Assembly (NCBI GenBank): GCA_018675575.1
Contig: JABGXW010000134.1
Coordinates: 23,590-87,589 of the forward strand
Source: Bacteriovoracaceae bacterium
GTDB lineage: Bacteria; Bdellovibrionota; Bacteriovoracia; Bacteriovoracales; Bacteriovoracaceae
DNA length: 64,000 bases
Direction of reading: 5' to 3'
Shown here: positions 27,300 to 35,306 of the stretch, piece after piece
How the letters are laid out: every line of letters starts with the position of its first letter
Numbering within the stretch: position 1 is the stretch's first letter
Made by a program: the position numbers and the translations under genes
The notes under the pieces: generated by a model
Databases searched by the model: none
Told to the model about the DNA's origin: nothing
Seen by the model: the letters and a program-made list of their open reading frames with translations, nothing else

Positions 27300-27563
27300 C
27301 TAACGAAGGTTTTTAATCTCCTGAATCACTTCCTTGTTAAAATCTGAACGGTCAAATAAGTCTCTACTAAACGTTCTTCGGGCACGATCCTTAACCGATA
27401 AATCTCCGGGAGCTATGACCTTCCCTTTTATTTCTAAATTTCCTAAATCAAATTTCTCATAACTTTTATACTTATATATAAGATTCGTTTTTTTCTTTTT
27501 ATCTCTGCATAAAACATTGTTTGGTGATATTAAGATAACAAATATTATAATTATATTTTTCAT
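27300..27563 (-). CDS. small exported protein of the Glt-like locus
   Basis: An 87-aa protein with a signal peptide (MKNIIIIFVILISPNNVLC) ending at Cys19, which is not a clear lipobox. The mature part has a short beta-rich block (FDLGNLEIKGKVIAPGDLSV) and ends with RTFSRDLFDRSDFNKEV. Small proteins of this plan, with a conserved Phe/Arg-rich end, occur next to TolQ/TolR-type genes in myxobacteria and relatives as far as I recall, but I know no function. It overlaps the GltC-like gene by four bases and lies ten bases before the TolQ-like gene, so it is an integral part of the operon. Confidence 0.62.
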   Translation of the reverse strand: MKNIIIIFVILISPNNVLCRDKKKKTNLIYKYKSYEKFDLGNLEIKGKVIAPGDLSVKDRARRTFSRDLFDRSDFNKEVIQEIKNLR

Positions 27564-29044
27564 TTTGAAACCTCATTGCTTTCAATTGATGCTTGTGTTT
27601 TAACTCTTATTAACTCACAATTACTTTTCAGACCAAAAGAATAATCTCCCAACTCATCGGCCCAAAACTCACCTTTAAAATCATAAAAATGTTCTTGAGC
27701 TTTTCTGCTTATATTTTTATGACTACCTCGACTTCTATCAGCAATTAACATTTTGTTTTTCCATACTAAATCTCTTTTTTTTGCTAAAATCTCTATTTTA
27801 ATGTTAAACATTTCGTAGCTAAATCTATGAATATCATTTATAAAATCAAACATTTTCTTTTTAATAAAATGATTAAGATGCGTTGTTCTTATCCTTAAAG
27901 TTTCTTTAAGCTCATCTTGTAATATATCTGAAAGTTTTCCACTGTGCAGCTTTTGTAAGTTTTTTAATTCATTCTGAACGCGTTTGTAAGCAACTAAGTC
28001 AATAGAGAACTTAATTTTCTTTCGTATTTGTGTCATTAAGTTTCTTATGTATGGATTTAACTTTTCTACAACATGAATTGGAGCAAACATCATTTTAAGA
28101 AAATATGTATTAGAATGCTTGTGATCTATGAGTAAAGCTTTAAGTGCCTCAGATCTAGTCTTATAGACTTTGTAATATTGTTCAATTGTTTTTAAAGAGT
28201 CTCGATAAAGACAAAGTTTAAAGTAAGATAAAGATTTTAGAACTTCAGTCTCAGGAAAAAAATAGCTACTAAGGAGTGGAGATTTGTAGGTAACTATAAT
28301 ACCTAGGCTTCGATTAAAATCTTCAAGCTGATACGCTGTCCATGCTTTTTCAATCAGCATAAATGGCCATTGATAAGAAACTTTTGGAATTAAATTATAC
28401 AATTCCATAGATTTATCATAATTTGCATTTTTGTATTCGATTCTAGCTAAATGTATGGCACAAGTGTCTTTTAAGATTGAATAATAACGTCCTTGTTTTT
28501 TTACAGAAGATATTTCCTCTAACTCTTTGGCAATCTTTATACAATTCATATAAGATTTCTCAGCTTCAAGGTCTTTATTTATCATAGTATTGGCTGCACC
28601 CTCCATCATTCTTGCCTCTGCGCTAAACCTATGATGATTAGGGATGACGGTTAGCGTCCTTAAGGCCTGTTGCCATTTTTTCTTTTGACTTAATCTAAAA
28701 CCATAGGCCAGCGCGATTGAAGGACTGTAGAGATGCTTTTTCAAGGTTTTTTCTTGCATGTAACTAAATGACATAGTTCCTGTTTTAAGAATTAATTTCT
28801 CTATATATATTTCAAACAATGGATCAATTTTATTAATTTCAGCAATATAATTTTTTGAAAAGGCAAGTGATGAGAAAAAATACTTACTTTGAAATAGATC
28901 AATAGCTAATCTACGATCCCGATCTGGAGTTTGTGTCTCTCTAAAAATTTCATAAGATGTATTAATATCAGCGTAGGCAAATTCTATAGTTATAAAAACT
29001 ACAATTATTGATATAAATAGAATAAATTTCCTATAAATAAACAT
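27560..29044 (-). CDS. GltC-like periplasmic TPR protein
   Basis: A 494-aa exported protein with a signal peptide ending near AYA. Residues 30-300 form helical TPR-like repeats (FQSKYFFSSLAFSKNYI, IALAYGFRLSQKKKWQQAL, LIEKAWTAYQLEDFNRSL); the C-terminal part is long-helical and charged. GltC of M. xanthus is a periplasmic TPR protein encoded with the outer-membrane barrels GltA and GltB; here the barrel gene lies 11 bases upstream, the same arrangement. No catalytic motif is visible. Confidence 0.7.
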   Translation of the reverse strand: MFIYRKFILFISIIVVFITIEFAYADINTSYEIFRETQTPDRDRRLAIDLFQSKYFFSSLAFSKNYIAEINKIDPLFEIYIEKLILKTGTMSFSYMQEKTLKKHLYSPSIALAYGFRLSQKKKWQQALRTLTVIPNHHRFSAEARMMEGAANTMINKDLEAEKSYMNCIKIAKELEEISSVKKQGRYYSILKDTCAIHLARIEYKNANYDKSMELYNLIPKVSYQWPFMLIEKAWTAYQLEDFNRSLGIIVTYKSPLLSSYFFPETEVLKSLSYFKLCLYRDSLKTIEQYYKVYKTRSEALKALLIDHKHSNTYFLKMMFAPIHVVEKLNPYIRNLMTQIRKKIKFSIDLVAYKRVQNELKNLQKLHSGKLSDILQDELKETLRIRTTHLNHFIKKKMFDFINDIHRFSYEMFNIKIEILAKKRDLVWKNKMLIADRSRGSHKNISRKAQEHFYDFKGEFWADELGDYSFGLKSNCELIRVKTQASIESNEVSK

Positions 29045-29055
29045 TAATATAATCC

Positions 29056-29793
29056 TTAGAATGAATAACCAACAGAGAATATAATATCGCTGTTAGATCT
29101 CCACTTCTCTGCAGTAATTACTCCTGTTTGTACAACACCTGGAGCTTCATAATATAAAACTTGAAGGTCTATACCTACATGAATATGTTCAGTGGTATGA
29201 AACTTCAAACCTGTTTTAACAGTAACACCTGTATACTTCTCTTTGCTGTAAATATCCTGAGAAAACGAAGACGCTGCTGTTTCTTTATTACTTACAGCAG
29301 TAATTTGGGACAAGCCTGCGCCTATATTCCAGTCAAAATAAAATATTTTATTAAAGGTATTCACTTTTCCATAAAATGGTGACCAGATCCCCATGACTCC
29401 ATAGGCTTTTAATAACTGTCTTGAGAATGGAATTGAACCATTAACATCGCCTAATGTTTTATAGGTCTCATTAGTACTGTTAGAATATGAATTATAATTT
29501 ATTTCAATTGCCCACTCTTCAGTAAAGTAATACCCGCTTGATAAGTTAAATAAAGTCGAATCAAAAAAATCATTTGATTGATTAAACCCCAAACCTATAT
29601 TTATATAGTAGCTTTTCTTTTTTTGGTAAACTTTTTGTTGTAAAACATAGACCTTCTTATCTTGATCGAGCCACAAGAAGTCATAAAGATCCTTCTCGGA
29701 TGAATAGATACTCCCTGAATACAACGATACTATTGCTACCATACATAATATTGCTACAGAGCTTATGTTTAAATGTGGAAATATAAGTTTCAC
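29056..29793 (-). CDS. outer-membrane beta-barrel protein, GltA/GltB-like
   Basis: A 245-aa exported protein. After an N-terminal signal segment and a short helical part, the sequence shows paired amphipathic strands: YYINIGLGFNQSNDFFDSTL, NLSSGYYFTEEWAIEINY, GVMGIWSPFYGKV, FYFDWNIGAGLSQI, ending in SVGYSF with a terminal Phe. The WSPFYGKV and FDWNIGAG blocks recall the delta-proteobacterial outer-membrane beta-barrel domain (TIGR04565) that includes GltA/GltB-type proteins. It sits between the VWA lipoprotein and GltC-like genes, so it is the likely outer-membrane pore or anchor of the machine. Confidence 0.72.
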   Translation of the reverse strand: MKLIFPHLNISSVAILCMVAIVSLYSGSIYSSEKDLYDFLWLDQDKKVYVLQQKVYQKKKSYYINIGLGFNQSNDFFDSTLFNLSSGYYFTEEWAIEINYNSYSNSTNETYKTLGDVNGSIPFSRQLLKAYGVMGIWSPFYGKVNTFNKIFYFDWNIGAGLSQITAVSNKETAASSFSQDIYSKEKYTGVTVKTGLKFHTTEHIHVGIDLQVLYYEAPGVVQTGVITAEKWRSNSDIIFSVGYSF

Positions 29794-29813
29794 ATTTCTC
29801 CCCTATAAATTCA

Positions 29814-30953
29814 TTATTTTTGTACTAAGTATGTGATGCTTATCTCACTACCTGCTGATGGAATAGATTTCTCATTAAAAATGATATTCTTTGACTTCTC
29901 ATCATAGCGATAATCTGAAGTTTCAATATTATTGATTAAGACAGTTATTTCATTATTGACAGGTGTCGAAGCTAGAGAAAAACTTTTAAGTAAGTAGACA
30001 ATTTCGTTACCAAAATCTGATAAGGTTTGATAAAAGTCATTGTTAATATCTGCAATTACACCATTTGTACCCAGAGATAAATCTATATAGCGACTGCCTT
30101 TGCTTTCCCATTTTGCAGATGTCTCTTCCACATTTACAATTGAGTAGACTTTGACCATACCTTCATGATCTTTAATTGATTTAAGGCGTTCAATATAATT
30201 ATTTACTGACTTTCTTGATTGATCTTCTTCATCGGAAACAATTACTACGATAAAATAAGCATCTTTTCTCAAAAACTTATTCTCTATATTTTTATCTTCG
30301 TAATGATGTAAAAACCTGTCAGTAGCATTTAATCCTTTCTCTCTTCCAGATCCCTTGGTGCCAACTTTTATACATTTTTCAAACATATGAAAGAAATTTT
30401 GCTTATTAACCGCTGCATGCTCTGAATTAAGCACATGCCAATCACATACCATTTTTCCGTCTATTTTTTTACTAGGGTCAGTTGTTGTAATGGCCATTCT
30501 AAAATCTATATCTTTCAATATAAACTCTTGAATAAATGCATCAAAATTATAGCTCATAGATGCTTGCTCATCTTTCATTGATCCCGAATCATCAATAACC
30601 CAAAGAATATCTACTTTTGAGTATGTTTTGGATGTTTGAGTGAATACTTCAGTCTTCATTGTAAAAGATGGTGAAGTCCATTCTTCTTTATCAAAAGGAC
30701 AGTCGATATCATGTGCTTGATCTTCATCATGCCTATGAGTAGGGTTCTCTTTATCATAATTATTTGGATGTTCTGGTGAATCTAATGGAATATCTACAGA
30801 TGTAGGTACGTCTCCATCATTATCAACACCAATACCTTTTAAAAATTCTTTTTGAAAAAATTCAGCTTTATTGCATGCACTGATTGAGGCAAGCAAAGTA
30901 CACAGTAATAGACCTTTAATAATATTAAATGTTAAATTATGTATCAAAACCAT
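29814..30953 (-). CDS. von Willebrand factor A lipoprotein, CglB-like candidate adhesin
   Basis: A 379-aa exported protein. The signal ends in ISAC (Cys27), so it is a lipoprotein. An acidic and His-rich linker follows (THRHDEDQAHDIDC), then a VWA domain with a complete-looking MIDAS start D-D-S-G-S-M at residues 121-126 and a later Asp in IVSDEEDQS. CglB, the M. xanthus gliding adhesin, is also a VWA lipoprotein. The start at 30953 has GGAG eight bases upstream and a normal lipoprotein signal; the frame stays open to 31067 but that would bury the signal peptide. It is the first gene of the operon. Alternatives: another VWA lipoprotein with a non-adhesive role. Confidence 0.75.
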   Translation of the reverse strand: MVLIHNLTFNIIKGLLLCTLLASISACNKAEFFQKEFLKGIGVDNDGDVPTSVDIPLDSPEHPNNYDKENPTHRHDEDQAHDIDCPFDKEEWTSPSFTMKTEVFTQTSKTYSKVDILWVIDDSGSMKDEQASMSYNFDAFIQEFILKDIDFRMAITTTDPSKKIDGKMVCDWHVLNSEHAAVNKQNFFHMFEKCIKVGTKGSGREKGLNATDRFLHHYEDKNIENKFLRKDAYFIVVIVSDEEDQSRKSVNNYIERLKSIKDHEGMVKVYSIVNVEETSAKWESKGSRYIDLSLGTNGVIADINNDFYQTLSDFGNEIVYLLKSFSLASTPVNNEITVLINNIETSDYRYDEKSKNIIFNEKSIPSAGSEISITYLVQK

Positions 30954-31299
30954 ATCTGTCTCCGAGACAACAAAAGGACACCTTAGAGTTCCTACTCCAA
31001 ATTTAAATAGTTCTTTTGAATGTGTTGGCTTTGTGATTTTGATTTGGCTTACATGCTTTATCAACAAACGTTCAGCGACAAAATCTAAAGACGAACAAAA
31101 TAATTGCTATGTTCTTGTCAAGAATAATATCAGATTTAATTCTAACTTCAATTTTCCTTGGATTAAAATAGTAAAATAAAAGTAAATAGCTCCATAAAAT
31201 AAAGTAGTTGTATGGTCTCTGGGCCCTCAAGTTAATTGACTTTACAAAAGTTTACTTTCTAGACAAAGCGCCCATAAAACAGGTCTGCCTTAACATAAG
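30954..31299. other. 346-base non-coding stretch upstream of the Glt-like operon
   Basis: No convincing gene on either strand; a 102-codon frame on the plus strand here is low-complexity and overlaps the VWA gene. It must hold the promoter of the minus-strand operon and the end of the esterase operon is upstream of it. I see no strong minus-10/minus-35 pair or terminator hairpin; a perfect short palindrome lies next to the VWA gene start. Confidence 0.5.
30957..30969. promoter_or_regulatory. 13-bp perfect palindrome over the VWA gene ribosome site
   Basis: TGTCTCCGAGACA, 6-bp arms around one base, begins 3 bases upstream of the VWA lipoprotein ATG (minus strand) and contains its GGAG ribosome site. 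It could be an operator or an RNA hairpin that hides the ribosome site of the first gene of the operon. Chance occurrence is possible. Confidence 0.35.
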
Positions 31300-31950
31300 T
31301 TATAGAATATTAGTTTCTAGAATTACTTTTAGTGCTTTTGAATATTGTTCATTATAAAAATGATCTTCCCTTTCTATCGTAATGAATTCACATTTCTTAT
31401 TATATTTAGAGATAATATCAAAATATTTTTTAGAACCTTCGTAAGAAACCATTTTATCTGTTTTTGAATGTACAAGAGAAAATGGAATTGTAAGTTTTGA
31501 AGCGAATAAGTCTTCTTTGAGAACACATGCAAGTCCTATTATATACTTTGCTTGTGAACATTTCTGCGCTACAAAAGGGGCAAGATAACCACCTTGACTG
31601 TAACCAATAATAATAAGATCTTTCTTGTCTAGCTGGAGTTCTACTAAGAGGTTGTGCAAAAGATTGGCAGAATATTCATAGTCTATAAGATAAATATTTT
31701 TAATATTATCATAAAAGTACCAAGCATAGCATACGTTATAACCGTTTTCGTTCTTGATAGGAATGGGAAAAGGTCCATCTGGTGCAAGTATAAGTGCATC
31801 TTTAGGAAGAACGTCTGATATTCTTCTGAGCATCTTGCTGCCTTTTTCCATTACTCCGTGTAACGCTAGATATACTTTATCTGATTGTAAATTACCCTGC
31901 AGATGATAATGGACATCTGTTGTTGTTTGAATATTAATTGAATTATGCAT
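31300..31950 (-). CDS. alpha/beta hydrolase, phospholipase/carboxylesterase type
   Basis: A 216-aa cytoplasmic serine esterase. The nucleophile lies in GYSQGG, the candidate Asp in HSKTDKMV and His in EREDHFYN, in the normal order and spacing of the YpfH/carboxylesterase 2 family; a DGPFPIP block after strand 4 also fits. Substrate unknown; the family cleaves short acyl esters, lysophospholipids or acyl-protein thioesters. The gene overlaps the aldo-keto reductase by eight bases and is the last of a three-gene unit with the desaturase. Confidence 0.8.
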   Translation of the reverse strand: MHNSINIQTTTDVHYHLQGNLQSDKVYLALHGVMEKGSKMLRRISDVLPKDALILAPDGPFPIPIKNENGYNVCYAWYFYDNIKNIYLIDYEYSANLLHNLLVELQLDKKDLIIIGYSQGGYLAPFVAQKCSQAKYIIGLACVLKEDLFASKLTIPFSLVHSKTDKMVSYEGSKKYFDIISKYNKKCEFITIEREDHFYNEQYSKALKVILETNIL

Positions 31951-32941
31951 TTTTCCAATCTATTTCTTGTAGAGGAGTATTGTTGAGTATCTTTTCAATC
32001 TCTGTATGAAGCTCTGCTGTATATTTGTTCTTAAAATCTAATACGTTAAGATTTTCTTCTAGTTGTGTGAGTTTTGAGGCCCCTAGAATTATTGTACTAA
32101 CATGCTTATTTTGTAAGCACCATAATAATGATAATTGTGTAGTTGTAAAATTATAATCCTGAGCTAACGAAGATAACAATTTTACTTTTGAAATTTTCTC
32201 TTTTCCTTTATCACTGAGAACCAATGATTGTAGCCAGGTAAAATTTAATAAACTCAATCGACTGTCACTGGGAATACTCTCATTGTACTTACCAGTTAGA
32301 ACGCCAGAAGCAAGTGGTGACCATGTGGTTAATCCAAGGCCCATATCTTCATAAAGGTAGAGGTAATCTTTTTCAACTTTCTGTCTATTGAACATATTAT
32401 ATTCTGGTTGTTCAACATTAGGACCAACTAGGCCATTTTGTTTTGCAACTTCATTAGCCTTTACAATAAGTTCAGGTGGCCACTCACTAGTTCCCCAATA
32501 AAGTACTTTCCCCTGTGTAATTAAATGATTCATTGTAACAACAGTTTCAAGTATTGGTGTATCTAGGTCTGGTCGGTGGCAATAGAAAATATCAAGATAT
32601 TCTACTTGTAATCTTTTAAGAGCATTATGACAGGCGTCTACAATATGCTTTCTTGATAAACCTTTTTGGGTAGGACGATTCCCTCCCCAGAGAACTTTAC
32701 TAGAGACGCAGAAGCTGTCTCTACTCCAATTAAGTTTCGCTAAAACTTTACCCATTATAATTTCAGAATTTCCATCGCCATAGGTTTCTGCATTGTCATA
32801 AAAATTCACACCTCGTTCGAATGCCAATGCCATGATGTTAGTGGCGCTAGGGAAGTCTAACTGGTTACTGAAGGTGACCCATGAGCCTAAGCTAAATTCG
32901 CTTAAGAATAGACCTGATCTTCCGACTTTTCTGTATTCCAT
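31943..32941 (-). CDS. aldo-keto reductase, Kv-beta/YghZ type
   Basis: A 332-aa NAD(P)H-dependent oxidoreductase. The catalytic tetrad is visible: Asp and Tyr in YDNAETYGDG, Lys in CVSSKVLWGG and His in FYCHRPD. The start MEYRKVGRSGLFLSEFSLGS is canonical, so the 40-base overlap with the end of the desaturase gene is real. Kv-beta-type reductases act on aldehydes and ketones; with a sphingolipid-type desaturase before it, a lipid carbonyl could be its substrate, but this is only inferred from position. Confidence 0.87.
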   Translation of the reverse strand: MEYRKVGRSGLFLSEFSLGSWVTFSNQLDFPSATNIMALAFERGVNFYDNAETYGDGNSEIIMGKVLAKLNWSRDSFCVSSKVLWGGNRPTQKGLSRKHIVDACHNALKRLQVEYLDIFYCHRPDLDTPILETVVTMNHLITQGKVLYWGTSEWPPELIVKANEVAKQNGLVGPNVEQPEYNMFNRQKVEKDYLYLYEDMGLGLTTWSPLASGVLTGKYNESIPSDSRLSLLNFTWLQSLVLSDKGKEKISKVKLLSSLAQDYNFTTTQLSLLWCLQNKHVSTIILGASKLTQLEENLNVLDFKNKYTAELHTEIEKILNNTPLQEIDWKNA

Positions 32942-33936
32942 ATGTAAGTTCCAGATAAAGGGTCAATATTTTCGATCAGTTCTTCATTAGTGATTTTCAT
33001 GTCAATTTGTCTTACTATTCGTGAAAAAAGTGATAATTTCTTATCAAAGATAAATTGAAAGAAGAGCTTAGTCCAAGAGGTATGGTAATAAAGATTATCA
33101 TAATATTCTGGGGCAATAGCTCGCAGCTTTGGAAGATTAATCCATGGGACTCGAAAAAAATCATGATGTTCGTTATGATAACCAATATTAAACTGTATTT
33201 TATTATAAGGACCGTAATATGAATAAGTTTCTTGCCCTTCTTTAAAAGTGAAATGTTCTTGTATCCACCTTGCTCCCACAGGATGAAGACCTACAGAGAA
33301 AAATGATGAAAGAAGGAGAAAAGCAAATGCTTTCCATCCAACAAAGAAAAAGATAGCGGCATCAACACCTAGTATGAATATAATATTCAAAACTACCCAG
33401 GGATCTTTTAATGACCCGCCCTTTAATTTCATGGGACGAATTGCTTCAATGATCATAAAGACAACAAACCAGAGACATTTTCTCCACCAAGAGTTAGAAA
33501 TAAGTTTAGCTTCACAGTTAAATGCTAGGTCAGCATCGTAGTCTTCTTCCCCCATGTTAGAATGATGGATTAAATGGTAAGTTCGAAATCCAATAGCTGA
33601 GGGAAGTCCTTGAGGGATGTTACAAATTATTCCCATTATTTTATTTGCTCTAGCGGACTTAAAAACCAGGTTATGAGCAGATTCATGCATCATCGCAAAA
33701 AGAGCATGATCTATTAATGCTCCAACAGTATATGATAATAGGAAGATTATCGGCCAGGACAGACTTTTACACCAATATGCAATACCTAACATAGTTCCTA
33801 CCATTAGGAAGATATAGAGAGCAGACCTTTGATAGGGGCCAATTAGCTTTCTAAGCTCAGGATATTTTTTTATCATCTCACGAGAACGTTTAACATGCGG
33901 ATTTGGATTTTTTGTGTAGCTAAAGCTATGCTCCAT
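32902..33936 (-). CDS. sphingolipid delta-4 desaturase (DEGS)-like fatty acid desaturase
   Basis: A 344-aa membrane di-iron enzyme. Three His boxes are present: HESAH, HLIHH and NEHHD. The wider third box GYHNEHHDFFRVPWINLP followed by EYYDNL and SW, and the N-terminal HVKRSREMIKKYPELRKL, closely follow animal and plant dihydroceramide delta-4 desaturases, not common bacterial acyl-lipid desaturases. The start at 33936 has GGAG 6 bases upstream; a longer frame to 34002 is atypical. It would introduce a double bond in a sphingoid base or a similar lipid. It heads a unit with the aldo-keto reductase and esterase. No serine palmitoyltransferase is in the window. Confidence 0.85.
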   Translation of the reverse strand: MEHSFSYTKNPNPHVKRSREMIKKYPELRKLIGPYQRSALYIFLMVGTMLGIAYWCKSLSWPIIFLLSYTVGALIDHALFAMMHESAHNLVFKSARANKIMGIICNIPQGLPSAIGFRTYHLIHHSNMGEEDYDADLAFNCEAKLISNSWWRKCLWFVVFMIIEAIRPMKLKGGSLKDPWVVLNIIFILGVDAAIFFFVGWKAFAFLLLSSFFSVGLHPVGARWIQEHFTFKEGQETYSYYGPYNKIQFNIGYHNEHHDFFRVPWINLPKLRAIAPEYYDNLYYHTSWTKLFFQFIFDKKLSLFSRIVRQIDMKITNEELIENIDPLSGTYIWNTEKSEDQVYS

Positions 33937-34084
33937 TATATCTCCTATATTCAAATATTTTTTACTTTGCTGGATAATAGAAAAGAATAAAGTATTCGGC
34001 AATAAGAATGAAGTTATGATAAATTCTATACTTTCAAAGGAATAGATAAATCCATGTCTGATTCCAGTGACTTAGGGAGGCCCT

Positions 34085-35077
34085 ATGCCAGAACAATTAC
34101 TACTACCCACCCATGGTGATCAAAATATATTTAAATTAGGCCAGATTAAACTGAAAGGAGCGCGAAATGAAGAGGTAAAGGTCAAAGTTCATTTTTCAGG
34201 AATTAACTTCGCAGACATCTTAATGAGACAAGGCCTCTACCCTGATGCACCAGCTTTTCCATTCACTCCTGGTTATGAATTTAGTGGTGAAATTATTGAG
34301 GTCGGAGCTACTGTTAAAAATTTTAAAATTGGAGATAAAGTATTTGGTGGTTGTTTTTTTGGAGGTTATTCAAGTGAGCTAAATGTTCCAGCTAACCAGG
34401 TACGTAGGCTTGCTGACAATTGGACTTTAGAAGACGGCGCTTCTTTACCTGTGAGTTTTCTTACTGCCTACGTAACCTTATTTGATCTTGCAAGGATTAA
34501 AAATGGAGACAAGATTTTAATAGATTGTATTACAGGATCTTTAGGGGGAATGTGTATTGAATTATTGAAAGGAATAGATTGTGATATTATTGGTTTAACT
34601 TCTTCTAAATCCAAAATACAATTAATGCTAAATAGAGGGATTGAAACATATACACATGACCAATTTTATAACAATAAATCGTTAAATAACTTTGATTTTA
34701 TTTTGAATTCCCAAGGAGGGGGAACTATAACGGCCCATTATAACCGTCTAGGGCCGGCTGGAAGAATTGTGGTTGTTGGTGCGAGCTCCGCTGTAGCCAA
34801 GGGGAAACGTTCACTTTTAAAAGCTATAAAAATGCTTTTTAACATGCCAAAATTTAAACCTGTCCAGCTCATGAACGATAACAAGGGGGTAATGGGAATA
34901 AATGCTCTGAGGTTATTTGAAATGCCGGAATTTCTTTTTGAGAGACTTGATCTGGCTGAAAATTTTGATTTAAAATTTAATGTAGATAAGATATTTGACG
35001 CTAAAGATGTAGCCGATGCCCATGCTTATATCGAAGATAGAAAGTCGAAGGGAAAGGTCTTACTAAAGTGGAATTAG
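34085..35077 (+). CDS. zinc-free medium-chain dehydrogenase/reductase, VAT-1/quinone oxidoreductase type
   Basis: A 330-aa MDR protein. The N-terminal catalytic fold has the GINFADILMRQGLYPDAP block of quinone oxidoreductase/VAT-1 proteins and GYEFSGEI; the zinc-binding Cys and His of alcohol dehydrogenases are absent. The nucleotide-binding part reads IDCITGSLGGMCIE, where the usual A-x-G-x-x-G is shifted to G-S-L-G-G-M, so cofactor binding may be weaker or altered. It likely reduces quinones or enals with NADPH. It is divergent from the desaturase gene, sharing a 148-base promoter region. AGGGAGG lies just upstream of the ATG. Confidence 0.83.
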   Translation: MPEQLLLPTHGDQNIFKLGQIKLKGARNEEVKVKVHFSGINFADILMRQGLYPDAPAFPFTPGYEFSGEIIEVGATVKNFKIGDKVFGGCFFGGYSSELNVPANQVRRLADNWTLEDGASLPVSFLTAYVTLFDLARIKNGDKILIDCITGSLGGMCIELLKGIDCDIIGLTSSKSKIQLMLNRGIETYTHDQFYNNKSLNNFDFILNSQGGGTITAHYNRLGPAGRIVVVGASSAVAKGKRSLLKAIKMLFNMPKFKPVQLMNDNKGVMGINALRLFEMPEFLFERLDLAENFDLKFNVDKIFDAKDVADAHAYIEDRKSKGKVLLKWN

Positions 35078-35306
35078 TATAAGAAAGAAACATGCCCCGA
35101 TTCATTATTACGACTAAAGATTGTTATGGGCACCAGTTTTAATTGAACTAAATATCATAACTTACCTTCAAAAGCTTGTAGATGTAAAGCGATTGACTGT
35201 TATTCTTCAAAATCTTAAGCATTCTATTTCGTTGGCCTAATAATTGTTTTCACATCTTATGCTTAATGTTATGAGAAGACTTTAAACTTCAGAAAAGGTA
35301 AAGCTC

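Noticed and set aside
30871..31179. 102-codon plus-strand frame upstream of the VWA gene
   Set aside because: It overlaps the start of the VWA lipoprotein gene antisense, has low-complexity composition and no ribosome site.
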